From Quillaja saponaria (taxonomy: Eukaryota > Streptophyta > Magnoliopsida > Fabales > Quillajaceae), in the NCBI GenBank assembly GCA_029379385.1, contig CM055612.1, forward strand, positions 1,612,001 to 1,676,000: a DNA stretch of 64,000 nucleotides. The letters run 5' to 3'. Each line of letters begins with the position of its first letter. The stretch's first letter is position 1. The notes below the pieces were generated by a model. It was given only the letters and a program-made list of their open reading frames with translations, was not told the DNA's origin and made no database searches. The position numbers and the translations under genes were made by a program. Shown in pieces: positions 11,478 through 24,200 of the stretch.

Positions 11478-14400
11478 ATGGAAGACTACGCGAGTAGTGA
11501 CGAGGATTACTATAATCAATATGAAGCGGATGACCTCGTTGATTACGATGATGGAGACCCAGACATTGATTATACAGTAGCGTCTCTCAACTTGGGTTGC
11601 TCTTCGAGCAAGGTATTGATTAGCGGGATTTGGGTCGGACAGTGATTCTCTAGGGGCTTATTGTGTATTTTTGCTTTAGGAAAAATTCGAATTCCCTTCT
11701 GTTTCATTCTTGCTACCCGAGGATTAAAGCTATGTTATTTTGTTTGGTTCTTATATTGGGCATGTCAATCTGAGATTTTTCTCTAATAATTATAATAATA
11801 ATCCTTAAAACGGAGCAGATTTACTATATTTTATCAGCATAGTAACTGTTGCCATATTTTAGGCCCTATAGATTCTCTGACAAACTTATTACCCACTTCA
11901 TGATACCAGCTCGTAGAATTTTTTTTGACATTCCAATTAGTGGCTAGCTTGTCTGTACTTCTGAGCTGAAACCTTACTTTTGCAGGTAATAACTCAAGAA
12001 TCTCTGTTGGCTGCACAGGTATGGTTTTCTCTGTACTAGCAAGGTTTTTCTCTACTATCTATTTGATATCATCTTTTAAGTTCATGTCAACTGGTATTAT
12101 GCTGTTCAGAGGGAGGACTTGCATAGAGTAATGGATATGTTGTCACTGAAGGAGCACCATGCCCGAACTTTACTTATTCATTATCGTTGGGATGTTGAAA
12201 AGGTTCTTGCATTGCTTGTAGAGAAGGGAAAGGATGAGTTATATGCAGAAGCAGGTGTTACTGTTGTGAAGTGTGATGAGTTTTTTCTCTCCAAGATTTC
12301 ATCAATAATTACATGCAATATATGTATGGAGGAAGTATCTAGAAAAGAGGTGACCCTCATGGACTGTGGCCATTACTTTTGCAACACTTGTAAGTATGCT
12401 TATAAGCATTTTAAGCTTTCAAAAGTTTTGACTGATTAAGGCCTGCTTCATTATTAGAATAGATCCTTTAATATTATAATAACTTAAAGAAAAATATTAT
12501 CAATGTCTACCGGTTTTCCTCAGATTAGTTAGAGCATTATAAATCCTCTTTCAGTTACTGCAGATTTTTCTTTTTCTCCTCTTTTTTTTGGAAGAGTGAA
12601 AACATAGAACTTACCTATCCCACTTTGTAAATCGTCAAAATTGATAATGTTTCTGTGCTGCAAACATTTTCTGTTGATAAGATTTTTTTTCCTTTCTATT
12701 TCTCCAGTATTTTATTGTAAAAGTTAAAGAAGTAATTTCATTAGTATGACCCATGGATTGCTTGGATATGCATTATATAATTTGGTAAAATTCCAGAACA
12801 AAAGTTCCAAATTTCATGTAGGACAAGTCTGGACAACTTAGAATTGCTACAAAGTTTTCTTTTCTTGGTTGGATGGATTAATTTCTAAATGAGTTATGTA
12901 TCACTTGTAGAATATTTATTTTCTGTTCTTTTTTTTTATATTGAATTTTCTTGTCGATTTTTTGCTTCTCTGTTGTTGGTGATAATGGTTACTGGAGGGC
13001 CTATATTGTCACATACAGGAGGCCGCCTTTTCATTTTTTGTGTCTACATGATGTGGTTTATGAATTTTTTCTCTAGGGGGAAAAAACTATGATTCTCTTT
13101 TTCTTTTCTCTGTTGTTATGATTGTTCATAGGCTGGACCGAGCATTTTATTGTGAAGATAAATGAGGGCCAGAGTAGGCGCATTAAGTGCATGGCATACA
13201 AATGCAATGCTGTTTGTGATGAAGCAAAAATCAGGAAATTAGTTGGTGCAAGGGATCCATATCTGGCAGAGAAGTTTGACCGTTTCCTTTTGGAATCTTT
13301 TATTGAGGATAATAAAAGGGTTAAATGGTGCCCAAGCATTCCTAACTGTGGAAATGCAATATATGTTGAGGGTGATGAATTATGTGAGGTTGAATGTGCA
13401 TGTGGTCTACAGTTCTGTTTTAGTTGCTCTTCTGAAGTACATTCACCTTGTTCATGTTTGATGTGGGAACTTTGGTCAAGAAAATGCAAAGATAATTCAG
13501 AAACTGTTAACTGGCTTACTGCCCACACAAAGTTCTGCCCAAATTGTCTGAAGCCAGTTGAAAAGAGTGGAGGTTGCAATCTAGTAGTTTGCATATGTGG
13601 ACAAGGATTCTGGTGAGAGTTCTATCTTGCCTTTCAGATTTTTCTTGTGGTAAATTCATTTAAAACCAGTATACAAAATAAAATAAAATATGTAACCGTA
13701 TTCTTGGATGCAGAATTTCTTTTTCGCTTCTGTATCTCTGATGTTTCCAGTCATGCATTTTTCTTTTCTCCTAGTTACTTTTTCCAGTCAGAACATCTGG
13801 TCCTTAATGATATTGATACTTTTACCGTGTGTGATATTGATGTTTGCATTGTTAATATTCCAGTCAGATTTTCTTCATTTCCGTCAAGGTACTTATGGAG
13901 AGTAATTTTTTATTTTTTTTCAAACCTTTGTATAGTTGGCTCTGTGGTGGTGCTACTGGTTGGACTCACACGTGGCAAAGTATTGCTGATCACAGTTGTG
14001 GACGATATAAAGACCTAGAGATGAAAGCTGCGCGTGCAAAAAGGGACCTAGTTCGTTACATGCATTATCATGGCCGATACAAAGCGCATACTGATTCTTT
14101 TAAACTTGAATCAAATCTCAAGACTATCTCAGAGGGAAAGATATCATTAATTGAAGGAAGAAATTCGACGTTCAAGGATTTTGGTTGGGTAACTAATGGA
14201 CTTTATAGACTCTCCAGATCAAGGCAGATTCTTTCATATTCATATCCATTTGCATTTTACATGTTTGGTGACCTATTTGAAGAAGAAATGACAGAGAAGG
14301 AAAGGGAACTAAAGCAAAACTTGTTTGAGGACCAGCAGCAGCAGCTTGAGGCAAATGTTGAGAAGCTTTCATCGTATATTGAGGAGCCTTTTGATGAATA

Positions 14401-14888
14401 TACAGAAGATAGAGTAGATGAGCTAAGACTGAAGATCATGGACCTTTCTGCAATTACTGAAAAACTCTGCCTAAAGTTGTAAGTTTTTCCTACAGACCTG
14501 AAGTTTCCTATTACTGTTTTGGAAATTAACTCACAATAAATTTTAATTTTATATTCATAGCATTGAATTAATCAGTGCAAATATATCCTGAACCAAATAT
14601 ATCTGATGTCAATCTCAGGGTCCTTAGATTTATTTTGATCAGGGGTGATCTGCTTTGAGAACCCAATTTTACGGATTTCCTGTCAAGCCTCTATTTCTCT
14701 TGAAGTTTCTAAACGAGAGAGAGAGAGTAAAACTATGAATATCATCTATTTATTTATTCATGTCTACTGTAATTTTCAGGTATGAATGCATTGAGAATGA
14801 TTTGTTGGCTTCCCTTCATCATGCGACTCACCACATTGCTCCATACATGTCAAAGGGGGCAGAGAGAGCCCGAGGCATGCCATCATAA
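11478..14888 (+). CDS. ARIADNE-type RBR E3 ubiquitin-protein ligase
   Basis: This is a RING-between-RING ligase of the plant ARIADNE family: RING1 recruits the E2 and ubiquitin passes through a cysteine in RING2 to the substrate. Six exons (11478-11612, 11986-12018, 12110-12389, 13132-13612, 13936-14478, 14780-14888) give 526 residues. In order: an acidic N-terminus rich in D, E and Y; an ARIADNE-like domain with HHARTLLIHYRWD; RING1 starting CNICMEEV with CGHYFCNTCW; the IBR with KWCPSIPNCG and CACGLQFCFSC; RING2 with FCPNCLKPVEKSGGCN, whose GGC cysteine is the expected catalytic residue; and a helical Ariadne C-domain. Splice phases are consistent across all exons and no lesion is seen. The protein resembles Arabidopsis ARI1/ARI2/ARI3. 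It ends soon after the Ariadne domain, without the longer tail some relatives have, so an additional 3' exon cannot be excluded. Confidence 0.92.
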
Positions 14889-16836
14889 AGAAGAAGACGG
14901 GGTGAATGGTATCACTAGAAGAACTTCTTTTTATTTGGATTGTCTTATAAATGCGATACTACTATTCTGTTATAACCTGTCCTTACCAATGACATTCTTT
15001 TTCTCTGTTTCAATAATAGTTTTCTCCCACTACATTGCAAAAGCTACTCACATCCATTAATTAAGCTTTATTCCTTTAACCCTTTTAAAGGACATTCCTT
15101 TCTTTCTACTTAGTAAATGTTTGAGTTAACTCCATTTCAACCAAGTCAAGTTTCTTTGTGAACTGAACAGGAGATCGTAAGGGACCTCACCTTAGCACTT
15201 AGCAGCATCTCCTACTGTTGGACAAAGACCAAGCGTGAAATCCATGCATAATATTGTAGCCTTGATGCGCCACCTTCATTGGGCTTTCTGGGTTAGAGAG
15301 AAAATATGCTTTTCTTGTCATCTGCTCAGGGAGAATACTGATGTAAATTTTAGTGCTTTAGTGTTACCTTGTCAGACATGTCCACGCAAGAATCACATTT
15401 AACTTTACCGCATTGAGCCCTTTTTTCTTATTCGAGTTGATATAACCTTGCTCTTTTGTTTTATTTTTTCTTTTTCTCATTTCCACGCTCCATTCTTCTA
15501 TATCTTGTTTGATGATATCCAATTGTCCATCAAGACGTAGGTACATTTCCTAATTAAGTGCATAGACATGTATATACTTCTGGTTGAGATTTTGTCCATC
15601 ATAGTTATGAATAAATTTCTACTCTGAAGTAAGGGTGAACATGGTCAAGTGATCTGGGATGTTATCATTTTTTGGAATCTTGGATGCATTGACACTGGAA
15701 TGGGAGCAGATCTGGGGTGTTGCCGTAACGGTGCAATCAACATTTTGTTCCATAGCAGCATGTCCTGGATTTCAATTTAACCAGACGGTGAAAATGTTCT
15801 TTTCAAGGAACCTGTGATTTTGGATGCATTTCTTATGTGGAATCAAGGACGTTTTTACAATGCGCATCCAAGATCTCCAAGCATCACATGCATAGTCATA
15901 TAATGTGTATATATTTATATTTATATTCATATTCATAAATATAATTCTTAAGAATATAGGCTGTTTAGTTTTTTAGTCTTATGATCAAAATAATATTCAT
16001 GTATAGTAATTTAAATAAAAGGGACAACTTATGATCTCTTATCATACAATTTACAAATTCTTATAACTCTTCTATACTCGCAATTCTCTTTCACTGCAAC
16101 GCTCCAATTTATCTTTTTGTATTGTTTCTCTTCATCTTAAGTAGTTTCATGCTTTAAAATTTCTTTACTTTGTATTTTTTCAATTCCTCTCTGTCTCTGT
16201 CTCCTTTCGTTGTTTTCGGGATTTGAAAAAAATAAAAAATTCCAGATGATGATATATTCTAAAATTGTTATTCATGTACTAAAAAAATATATATATGGTG
16301 TTTAGTGATGTCAAAGATAGTGTTATCCCTGTACCAAAACAAAATAGTGTTATCTAAAATATTTATTTATAAATCCAAAAATATATTATTTTTTTTAATG
16401 ATATTTATAATCCAGAAAAGCTCAATATCAAAAAAAAAAAAAAACTAGTTAATAAGAAATTGTATTATAGATAAATCCCTCTGTATTTCCAAACCATCTT
16501 TACAGTAACCAAATCAAACACTTAAACTAATTTTTTCTACCATCACTTTTCAAGACATAGTACTCGAAAATCTCTGTCTCTCTCTCATTCCATGGATAAT
16601 TTTCATAAAGCCCACCTAGAAAAAGAGTACTAAGAAAGAAAAAAAAATACCCCGTAGTTTATTTTTTTCACTCGCCAGATCTATAAATCCATAAATAAAA
16701 TGAAACGAAGTTAACTTCATTCTTTCATAAGATATATTATAGTGATAGCAGAATCGAAACAATTAACAGAAAATTAATCATTTGGATTTGATCTTCGAAC
16801 ACAATTTCTTGGAGACGATTACCTTTTCATTGTACA
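14889..16836. other. ARI 3' region and spacer
   Basis: The first several hundred bases are probably 3' untranslated sequence: not strongly AT-biased and without a long frame. After about 15900 the DNA becomes AT-rich spacer with short repeats. The last 200 bases form the leader of the DUF616 gene. No other gene seen. Confidence 0.55.
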
Positions 16837-19800
16837 ATGTTCGCCAACAATAGCATCTCAATCTCTGTCTCCGACGAGGACGAGGACGAGGACGAACTCG
16901 GTCGGATGCGGGTTCGTGTCCGAAGGAAGCGTAAGAAACCCGGGAATCGAGTCAATAACGAGTTCGCTTGTCGTTTGATCAGGAACCTCTCCAAGTACTG
17001 GATGTTCCTGGTCTTTCTTCCAGCTGCGGGGTTGCTGATATTCGAGGCCTCGAGGATAGGTAAGAAGCCTAGATTGGTGGTGGATTCAGAACTGAATTCC
17101 CTAAAGGAACCGGTACTGTTCAACTCGGAATTAGGCACGGTTTCTACACCACCGTTAGAGAAGAATTCCGAGGGGAATTTGAATCGACTTGATTCTAAAA
17201 CTCGGGTTGTTCATGGTGTCAGACAACGTAAGTTTCTACTTTGAACTGCTTCTACGTGTACTTCTCTGTTAAGTAGCTCAAAAAAGAAAATTGGTATGAA
17301 TATTTGTAACTCAGGTAGGAAATACTTTTGTAAATGGCCAGTCGTATAAGCTGCAGATACCAATAGCAAAGAAAATAAATAAGTTTTCAATTCTTGTGCT
17401 ATGCATATCTTAATAATTGTCAGTTAGAAATTCAGTTGTTCATCATCCTACTGGTTTAGGTTGTAAATGAGGGCTAGTTCTGGTAGTATTCTGCATTCTA
17501 ATAAATCAACGTCCTGAACAGTTAATCACTGGTGCAGGCCCACCAAAAACCATCAGCTAAGCATATGTAAACTGTCATCCTAGACCTTAAGCACCTATTT
17601 CTAATATTGGAATACTAGGGTACTTATCTTTGTGGTTCCTCAATCATAAATTGTTGAAAACACTGGATCATGCAGTTGTTGACGAGTAAAATCAGTACCC
17701 ATGAATTGCAGAAGAAAATTTCTGTTTTTTATTGGCAGCTATAGAGCTGTTATCATCAATCTTGATAAGGTAGATCGTTCAGGCATTTTATAGGATTTGG
17801 ATGTTGAGACAGTCAAAATGAATCTGTTGGAATAGTGTTTATCAACAAAAGATAAATAATTTTGTTGTCTTTGTTTGCTATATCCTGCATTTAGAGGATT
17901 CCCTTGTAATGACGCATTTTTACCAATCATATCAGGTTGCTTGAAGCTCATACCTCCTGAAGAACTTGAGCATCTTGGTATTCCTGTGGATGAAGACTCC
18001 AGTGGTCCTGTTAACAAAGTTTCATACATATTGGAGAGTGAGACACCTTCTGTAGGAGGGAAATCTGCCCTGTCACAGCAGCACACAGAATTAACACGAT
18101 TTAACTTATTTACTGGAAACCAAACACTTGATCAGAGAGACAACAGTTTTAAGGTTATAAGCTGCATCTCAGTATGTTTGAACTGATTTAGGTGGATACA
18201 TGGACATTGCCATGTGCAGAGATGGAGTGTTGTATGAGTCTTCTTAATTTAGTAACCAATGCTCTTATCACAAGGCATAATACTTTTCTTTTGAATCTAC
18301 AGCTCTGGTCTTCTACTATTTTATACGCTGAGAAATACTCATATATCCCCGTCATTTGTTGCTTACAGATCAGTGAATCTACTACAGTACATTGTGGTTT
18401 TTACAGTGAAAATGGAGGATTCAAGATATCTGGTGAAGACAGTAATTACATGAGAACTTGCAAAGTAGTGGTGTCCACGTGTGCATTTGGTGGTGGAGAT
18501 GATCTTTATCAACCAATTGGAATGTCAGAGGCATCACTTCAGAAGGTTATCATAGAAAATATGGAAGTCTGTTATTTTGTAGCTTAGAAGACACTGATCT
18601 TATGTGCCGAATGTATTTAGTGGGATGCAGGTTTGCTATGTTGCATTCTGGGATGAAGTCACTCTAAGTGCACAGGAATTGGTGGGACGTAGAATAGGAG
18701 ATAATGGATTTATTGGAAAATGGCGTATTGTTGTTGTTAAGGCTCTTCCTTTTGCTGATCAAAGGTTGAACGGCAAAGTTCCTAAGGTACAGAACTAGTA
18801 TATATATTGCATATTTTTATTTTTATTTGTCTCTGGCTGGATTTCTTTTTGGGTCCCTTTTGATCAGTTCCTAGTTTATGCTGAATCAATCTCTACTGCC
18901 AAGTTGGTGCTTTGTATTTTATTGTCTAAGAATTCAACTACATTAGTTTGTCTTTCTATTTTTGGGTTGCTTGCTTACATACATTTTTTTGGTGGGCTTC
19001 TGGAATTTTTTATTCGCATATATGTATCAGCAGATGTCATAAGTTTGTATATGTATAAGCTTGCTTGGATGGTGTGATAAATTAACTTGTTCTGTTCTTG
19101 TTAGATGTTGAGTCATCGCCTATTTCCTCAAGCAAAATACTCTATTTGGGTAGACTCGAAGTCTCAATTTAGGAGGGACCCATTAGGTGTGCTAGAAGCG
19201 CTTCTTTGGCGCTCAAATTCTGTACTTGCAATATCAGAACATGGAGCTCGCAGTAGTGTCTATGATGAGGCTAAGGCTGTTGTCAAGAAAAACAAGGCCA
19301 CCCCAGAGGAAGTTGAGGTGCAGTTGAATCAATACCGGATTGATGGTCTCCCTGAGGACAAGAGATTTAATGGAAAGAAAGGTATGGTTGACCATATACC
19401 ATTTTTCTGTTAGTAAAAAGTAGTTTAAGAACATTTGGATATGTTTCAATATTATTTAACTCATTTACTGGTATGTTATTTTACTACTCCTACTACTACT
19501 ATTACAGTTCTACCATACGAGCTACTGTCATATTGCGTTTGCCTTCTACCATTTTTACTCATATTTTTCCCATGTTTACTTGAAGCATATGCCTATTCTT
19601 TACCTTGAGCCTTCTACTACCAGATTTGGATTTCATTAGTAGGTTAAGGAACTCACATGTTTGGTCAACTTGTTGGCCTGTGCAGCTCTAGCTGAAGCCT
19701 CAGTTATTGTGAGGAAGCATACACCTTTGACAAATCTTTTTATGTGCCTCTGGTTTAACGAGGTGGTTCGCTTCACTTCAAGGGATCAGCTCAGCTTTCC

Positions 19801-19918
19801 ATATGTTTTATGGCGGTTAAATGCGTTGAAAAACATCCACATGTTCCCTGTTTGCACCCGCAAAGATCTTGTCAACAACATGGGCCACATTCGCAAGGCT
19901 AAGCCATTAAAAATTTGA
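16837..19918 (+). CDS. DUF616 family protein (MUCI70/TOD1-like)
   Basis: This family includes Arabidopsis MUCI70, named as a probable hexosyltransferase for seed mucilage, and TOD1, described as an alkaline ceramidase. The biochemical role of this copy is therefore uncertain. Six exons (16837-17227, 17936-18153, 18369-18545, 18631-18786, 19105-19381, 19686-19918) give 483 residues with consistent phases. The N-terminus has an acidic patch (DEDEDEDE), then a basic stretch and one membrane segment around residues 50-70 (WMFLVFLPAAGLLIF), so a Golgi type II topology is likely. The DUF616 core shows TRFNLFTGNQT, CGFYSENGGF, CAFGGGDDLYQPIGMS, FIGKWR, YSIWVDSKSQFRRDP, RFNGKK and CTRKDLVN-MGHIRKAKP. 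The gene is intact. Its last 90 or so coding bases plus the 3' flank are duplicated immediately downstream (see 19829-20670). Confidence 0.92.
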
Positions 19919-20670
19919 CTCTTGGTCAAGTATTTAAATAGAAAAGGGGCCTAACCTCAATTAGATCATTTATTCTTGAATCATTCTCTATATAATTTTA
20001 TCTAAACTGTTTTTCCTAATTGTTATTAATAAAAATGTGGTATAAAAATGCATTGAAATAAATTAAATGGATTTTTAACATAAAATATTTTCAAATAAGT
20101 TATTTTATAATTTTTTTATATATTAAAAATGCTCGAACTCGATATTGAAAAGCTGAGAAGCAAATACTAATAACTTTCAAGAATATAGTTACCTGTGAAA
20201 AAGTATTATAAGGCTTGTATTTCTTAAAAAAACATCCACATGTTCCCTGTTTGCACCAGCAAAGATCTTGTCAACAGAATGGGCCACATTCGCAATGCTA
20301 AGCCATTAAAAATTTGACTCTTGGTCAAGTATTTAAATAGAAAAGGGGGCCTAACCTCAATTAGATCATTTATTCTTGAATCATTCTCTATATAATTTCA
20401 TCTAAACTGTTTTTCCTAATTGTTATTAATAAAAATGTGGTATAAAAATGCATTGATATAAATTAAATGAACTTTTAACCTAAAATATTATTAAAGTAAG
20501 TTTTATTTTTTTATTTTGTTATATATTAAAAATGCTAGAACTCGGTACCAGGAAGATAAGAGATAGATAACAATAGCCTCGATTAAGCTTTAGATTAAGC
20601 TTTAGGTGCTTCTTAAACTAAATTTAGTTGCCCATGAAAAAGTATTATAAGACTTATTGGTATTTCTAAG
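19829..20670 (+). repeat. Tandem duplication of the DUF616 3' end (about 400-bp unit)
   Basis: The segment from codons KNIHMFPVC through the stop and about 300 bases of 3' flank (19829 to about 20227) is repeated at about 20229-20670. The second copy keeps the same stop codon, the CTCTTGGTCAAGTATTTAAA segment and the TAACCTCAATTAGATC segment, with few substitutions. It carries missense changes (an R to S in the CTRKD motif, N to R, K to N) and an insertion of about 60 bases near its end. It is not joined to any exon and is a gene-fragment duplicate. Confidence 0.9.
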
Positions 20671-21246
20671 AAAAATAAGTAAGAAATATTCATATTTCCA
20701 CAAATAATATTTAACTTATTCAGTAATTTTATTTATGAATTTGTTCTATTTCATGTTTATATTAATTTGGATAAGTGATTAGTTGATACATGACTTGAAT
20801 ATATTGACCATTAAATTAAAAACAATTAAAAATCAAAGAATTGCAAAGCATGACAGTTTAAATTACATCCACAAGGAAAAGCAATGAAAAAACAAAAACA
20901 AAATGTTAGTCCCATCATAAAAAATATGATATATCATAAATATTTTGTAAGATACATGCTCACGTGGGATATGTACAATATATTCCTTCATTAAATTTCA
21001 ATAAAATACTACCAGTTCAAATTGAACCATAAATTCCATTTACACAGTCAGGTGAATCCGTTGGAATTGCAATCGCGCTAAAGTACATGCACACTTCCGG
21101 ACACACAAAGCTATCCATTTCCATATTTTCTTTTGAATATTTTTTTTACCAATAACACTAGCAATTTTTCTGTCTTTCTGGTCCTACTTTTCCTGGGAAA
21201 ATTCATCGCAGAGGTTTGAGATCAGCTCAATTGTAGGACAGAGGAA
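20671..21246. other. Spacer before SEC3
   Basis: AT-rich sequence with no recognisable gene. The last 200 bases are less AT-rich and presumably hold the SEC3 leader and promoter. No convincing TATA box seen. Confidence 0.5.
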
Positions 21247-24200
21247 ATGGCGAAATCGAGTGCCGACGATGCAGAGCTCCGGCGAGCCTGCGAGGCCGCT
21301 ATTGAAGGTACCAAGCAGAAAATTGTCATGTCGATACGTGTAGCCAAAAGTCACGGGGTCTGGGGTAAATCCGGCATGCTAGGCCGGCAAATGGCCAAAC
21401 CTAGGGTTCTCGCTATCTCTAGTAAGTAATTCTGGCTTCTTCCAATTTCTTTCATTTATGGTCTGGATTATCTGGTTCTCCTTCCCCCGTTGTTTGGCTT
21501 GTAGGATTATTGCTTTAAACAGTTCACCGATCCTGCCACTTTTTTTTTTTTTTTTTTTTCAATTCAATTAACATTAGTTTTATGTGCTGAGGACTGAGGT
21601 AGCTGGAAACTTGACATTTAAATTTATTGAATCCCAGCATTTGAACAAGAAAAAGATTAAGCATTAGGTCCTTTTAAGGTTATTTTCTTTTAATTGCATT
21701 TTGCTGTTGATTTTTCGTTATGGCTCTATGCTATATCACATTACTCCATTTTTGTGGTTGGCATATTTATGTCCACCGGTAGAATTGGCGGGTAAAGCAG
21801 GTGTCTGGCAGTCTTTTCCACTGCGTGAATGATGCACAGTCTTTTGTATAAGCTCTCAGTGCAACAATACGAAAAATTTCATCCTGAGCTATTTGTTGTT
21901 AGCAATTTGTAACATCTCTTATATGAAAAGTTGACTTTGACTGTTAGTAGTGTCCTAGATAGATCAATTAAGCAGATCAACATTAATTCTAACAGTTTGT
22001 GTATATCACCAGGACTGTGTAGGAACTGCTGAATCATGTGCATACATATAAAAATCTGTATGGATCAGCAGATGATATATTTATAGGTTTATAATATCAT
22101 TCTGTGGAACGTTGGCTTCTTCACTTAAGAGGGTTATGAATCTCTATTTCAATTGTACAGGAAGATATTCAACCTCTTAGAGCCCCCACTTCCCTTTCAA
22201 ACCTTTTGATGATACCACACATTCTTGATGGTCCTTGTTGCATTCATATGCTTCCATTTTATCTGGTTTCATTCTCAATTGAATGCAGCATATTGAATTT
22301 ATCTGAAAGAAAGAAGGTAAGTATTTGGTTCACCTTTTGTAGTGTTAATACTAGAGTCAATTATTAAACTCGATTTGTGACGCAAATAGTTGGTGACAGC
22401 CTGCTGTTTAATGCAGTAAAATCTAAAGGTCAGAGAACAAAAGCTTTTCTTCGAGTCATGAAATATTCTACAGGGGGCGTTCTAGAGGTAATTGTTTATT
22501 TATTTATTTTTTCTATTCAATTATATGTGAACATTGTGGATTATTGGATGGTTGTGGACATCACGCTCTTGCCCCACCCCTGTGAAGTTCTTCATGTTTA
22601 AGCTCTAAACCACCGACATTTATTTACTTAGAAGAGAGACTATAATGAGAGTGTTGATGCAGATTTTTAGAGTCTTAAATCTTGTATGATTTTATTACTT
22701 CAAAACTGTTCAATATTCATCTTCAATCACTTTAGCCTTAAGTTTAACTGTACGTTAATCACTCTGACTCTTTTTCTTTCTGTTTGGCTTGATTAAGACC
22801 ATTATCATTTAAATAGATTCTCAAAAACATTATTGCACATGCAGCCTGCAAAGCTCTACAAGCTGAAACATCTCTCAAAGGTGGAAGTTGTAACAAATGA
22901 TCCCAGTGGATGTACGTTTACACTGGTAATGGCCCATCCTCTGTATAACTATTGAAGAGCTCTTTCTTTCAGCTTGGGTTCTTATTATCTGTCAACTGGC
23001 TGCTGATGTATGTGTTAAGAGAAAGGGTCATGGCACTTGAGTGATAACAGAGACAACATTTGTTCTTTGATTTTTTTAAATTTTTTTTTCATTGCCTTTA
23101 TATATTTTTCTTCATATGATGATTGAATGTCATAGGGATTTGATAACCTTAGAAGCCAGAGTGTTGCTCCTCCTCAATGGACAATGCGCAATATTGATGA
23201 CAGGTTATATCATACATAGGAATGTATACTAAAAATTGTTTCTTTTCAGTATTTACTCTTCTATATCAGGAGACATATGTCTTACTATTTGGTTATATTT
23301 TTCTTTCAGGAATCGCCTTTTGATTTGCGTCTTAAATATCTGCAAAGATGTACTTGGTCGTCTTCCTAAGGTCGTTGGCATAGATATTGTGGAAATGGCT
23401 CTTTGGGCAAAGGTGCTTAGGATGATCTTCTAGTGTTCTGAATAAAATCCTGATTTATAATCTTCATATATTTCCTGATCTAATTATTACATTTCAATTT
23501 ACTGGCTCAATAGGCAACTATCTGAGATTTGTTCTACACTTCTTTTTTTTGTGGGTACAAGATTTTTTTGTTAACTAATCAGTTTTTAGTTTCTATCGTC
23601 ATAAATATTATGAAATGTCTTTTATATTCTTAGCTGATGAACTCAATCTCCCATTAAAGTTTGAGGATGTTAATTTTGTATATTTCATCTGGGTTGCTGA
23701 AAAATGTCAATTTGTTTGAACTCTCTTAGTGGGTACAATAATTATGGTTATTTATTATTCATGGCTGGTTTTCTCTAGTTAACTCTTCCCGCATATATTA
23801 TTTAGGAAAACACACCATCAGAGTCTACTCAAAGAAATTTGCGAAGATGGCCCTGTTGCTTCTACTGTAACTGAAAGTGACTTGAAAGTGACGGTTGAAA
23901 AAGAACTTGTCTCTCAAGCTGAGGAAGAGGACATGGAGGCTCTTCTGGGCACGTATGTAGACTATGTACTATGCCATCGTCTCTTTTGGATGTGTTCGAA
24001 GGCAAAAAAAAATGCTAGTGAATGCATGTGTTTTGTCATTAATCTTTCAATTTTGAAAAATTCTTCCAACTTAAAAAAATTTATAAATAGTTTGGAGGTA
24101 TTTAGAGTGAGACATGTTTTTGGTGAGATAAGATGAATAGTGAACTTTTTATGACAATCTACTTCCTTGTCTCTTGTCGTATTCTGAATTATCCCCAATA

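Noticed and set aside
13647..14018. Separate small genes between ARI exons 4 and 5
   Set aside because: The frames sit in an intron whose donor and acceptor keep the RING2 cysteine pattern in phase.
16837..17244. Independent short gene at the DUF616 N-terminus
   Set aside because: A GTAAGT donor at 17228 joins it in phase to the DUF616 exons, and a membrane anchor before the core fits the family.
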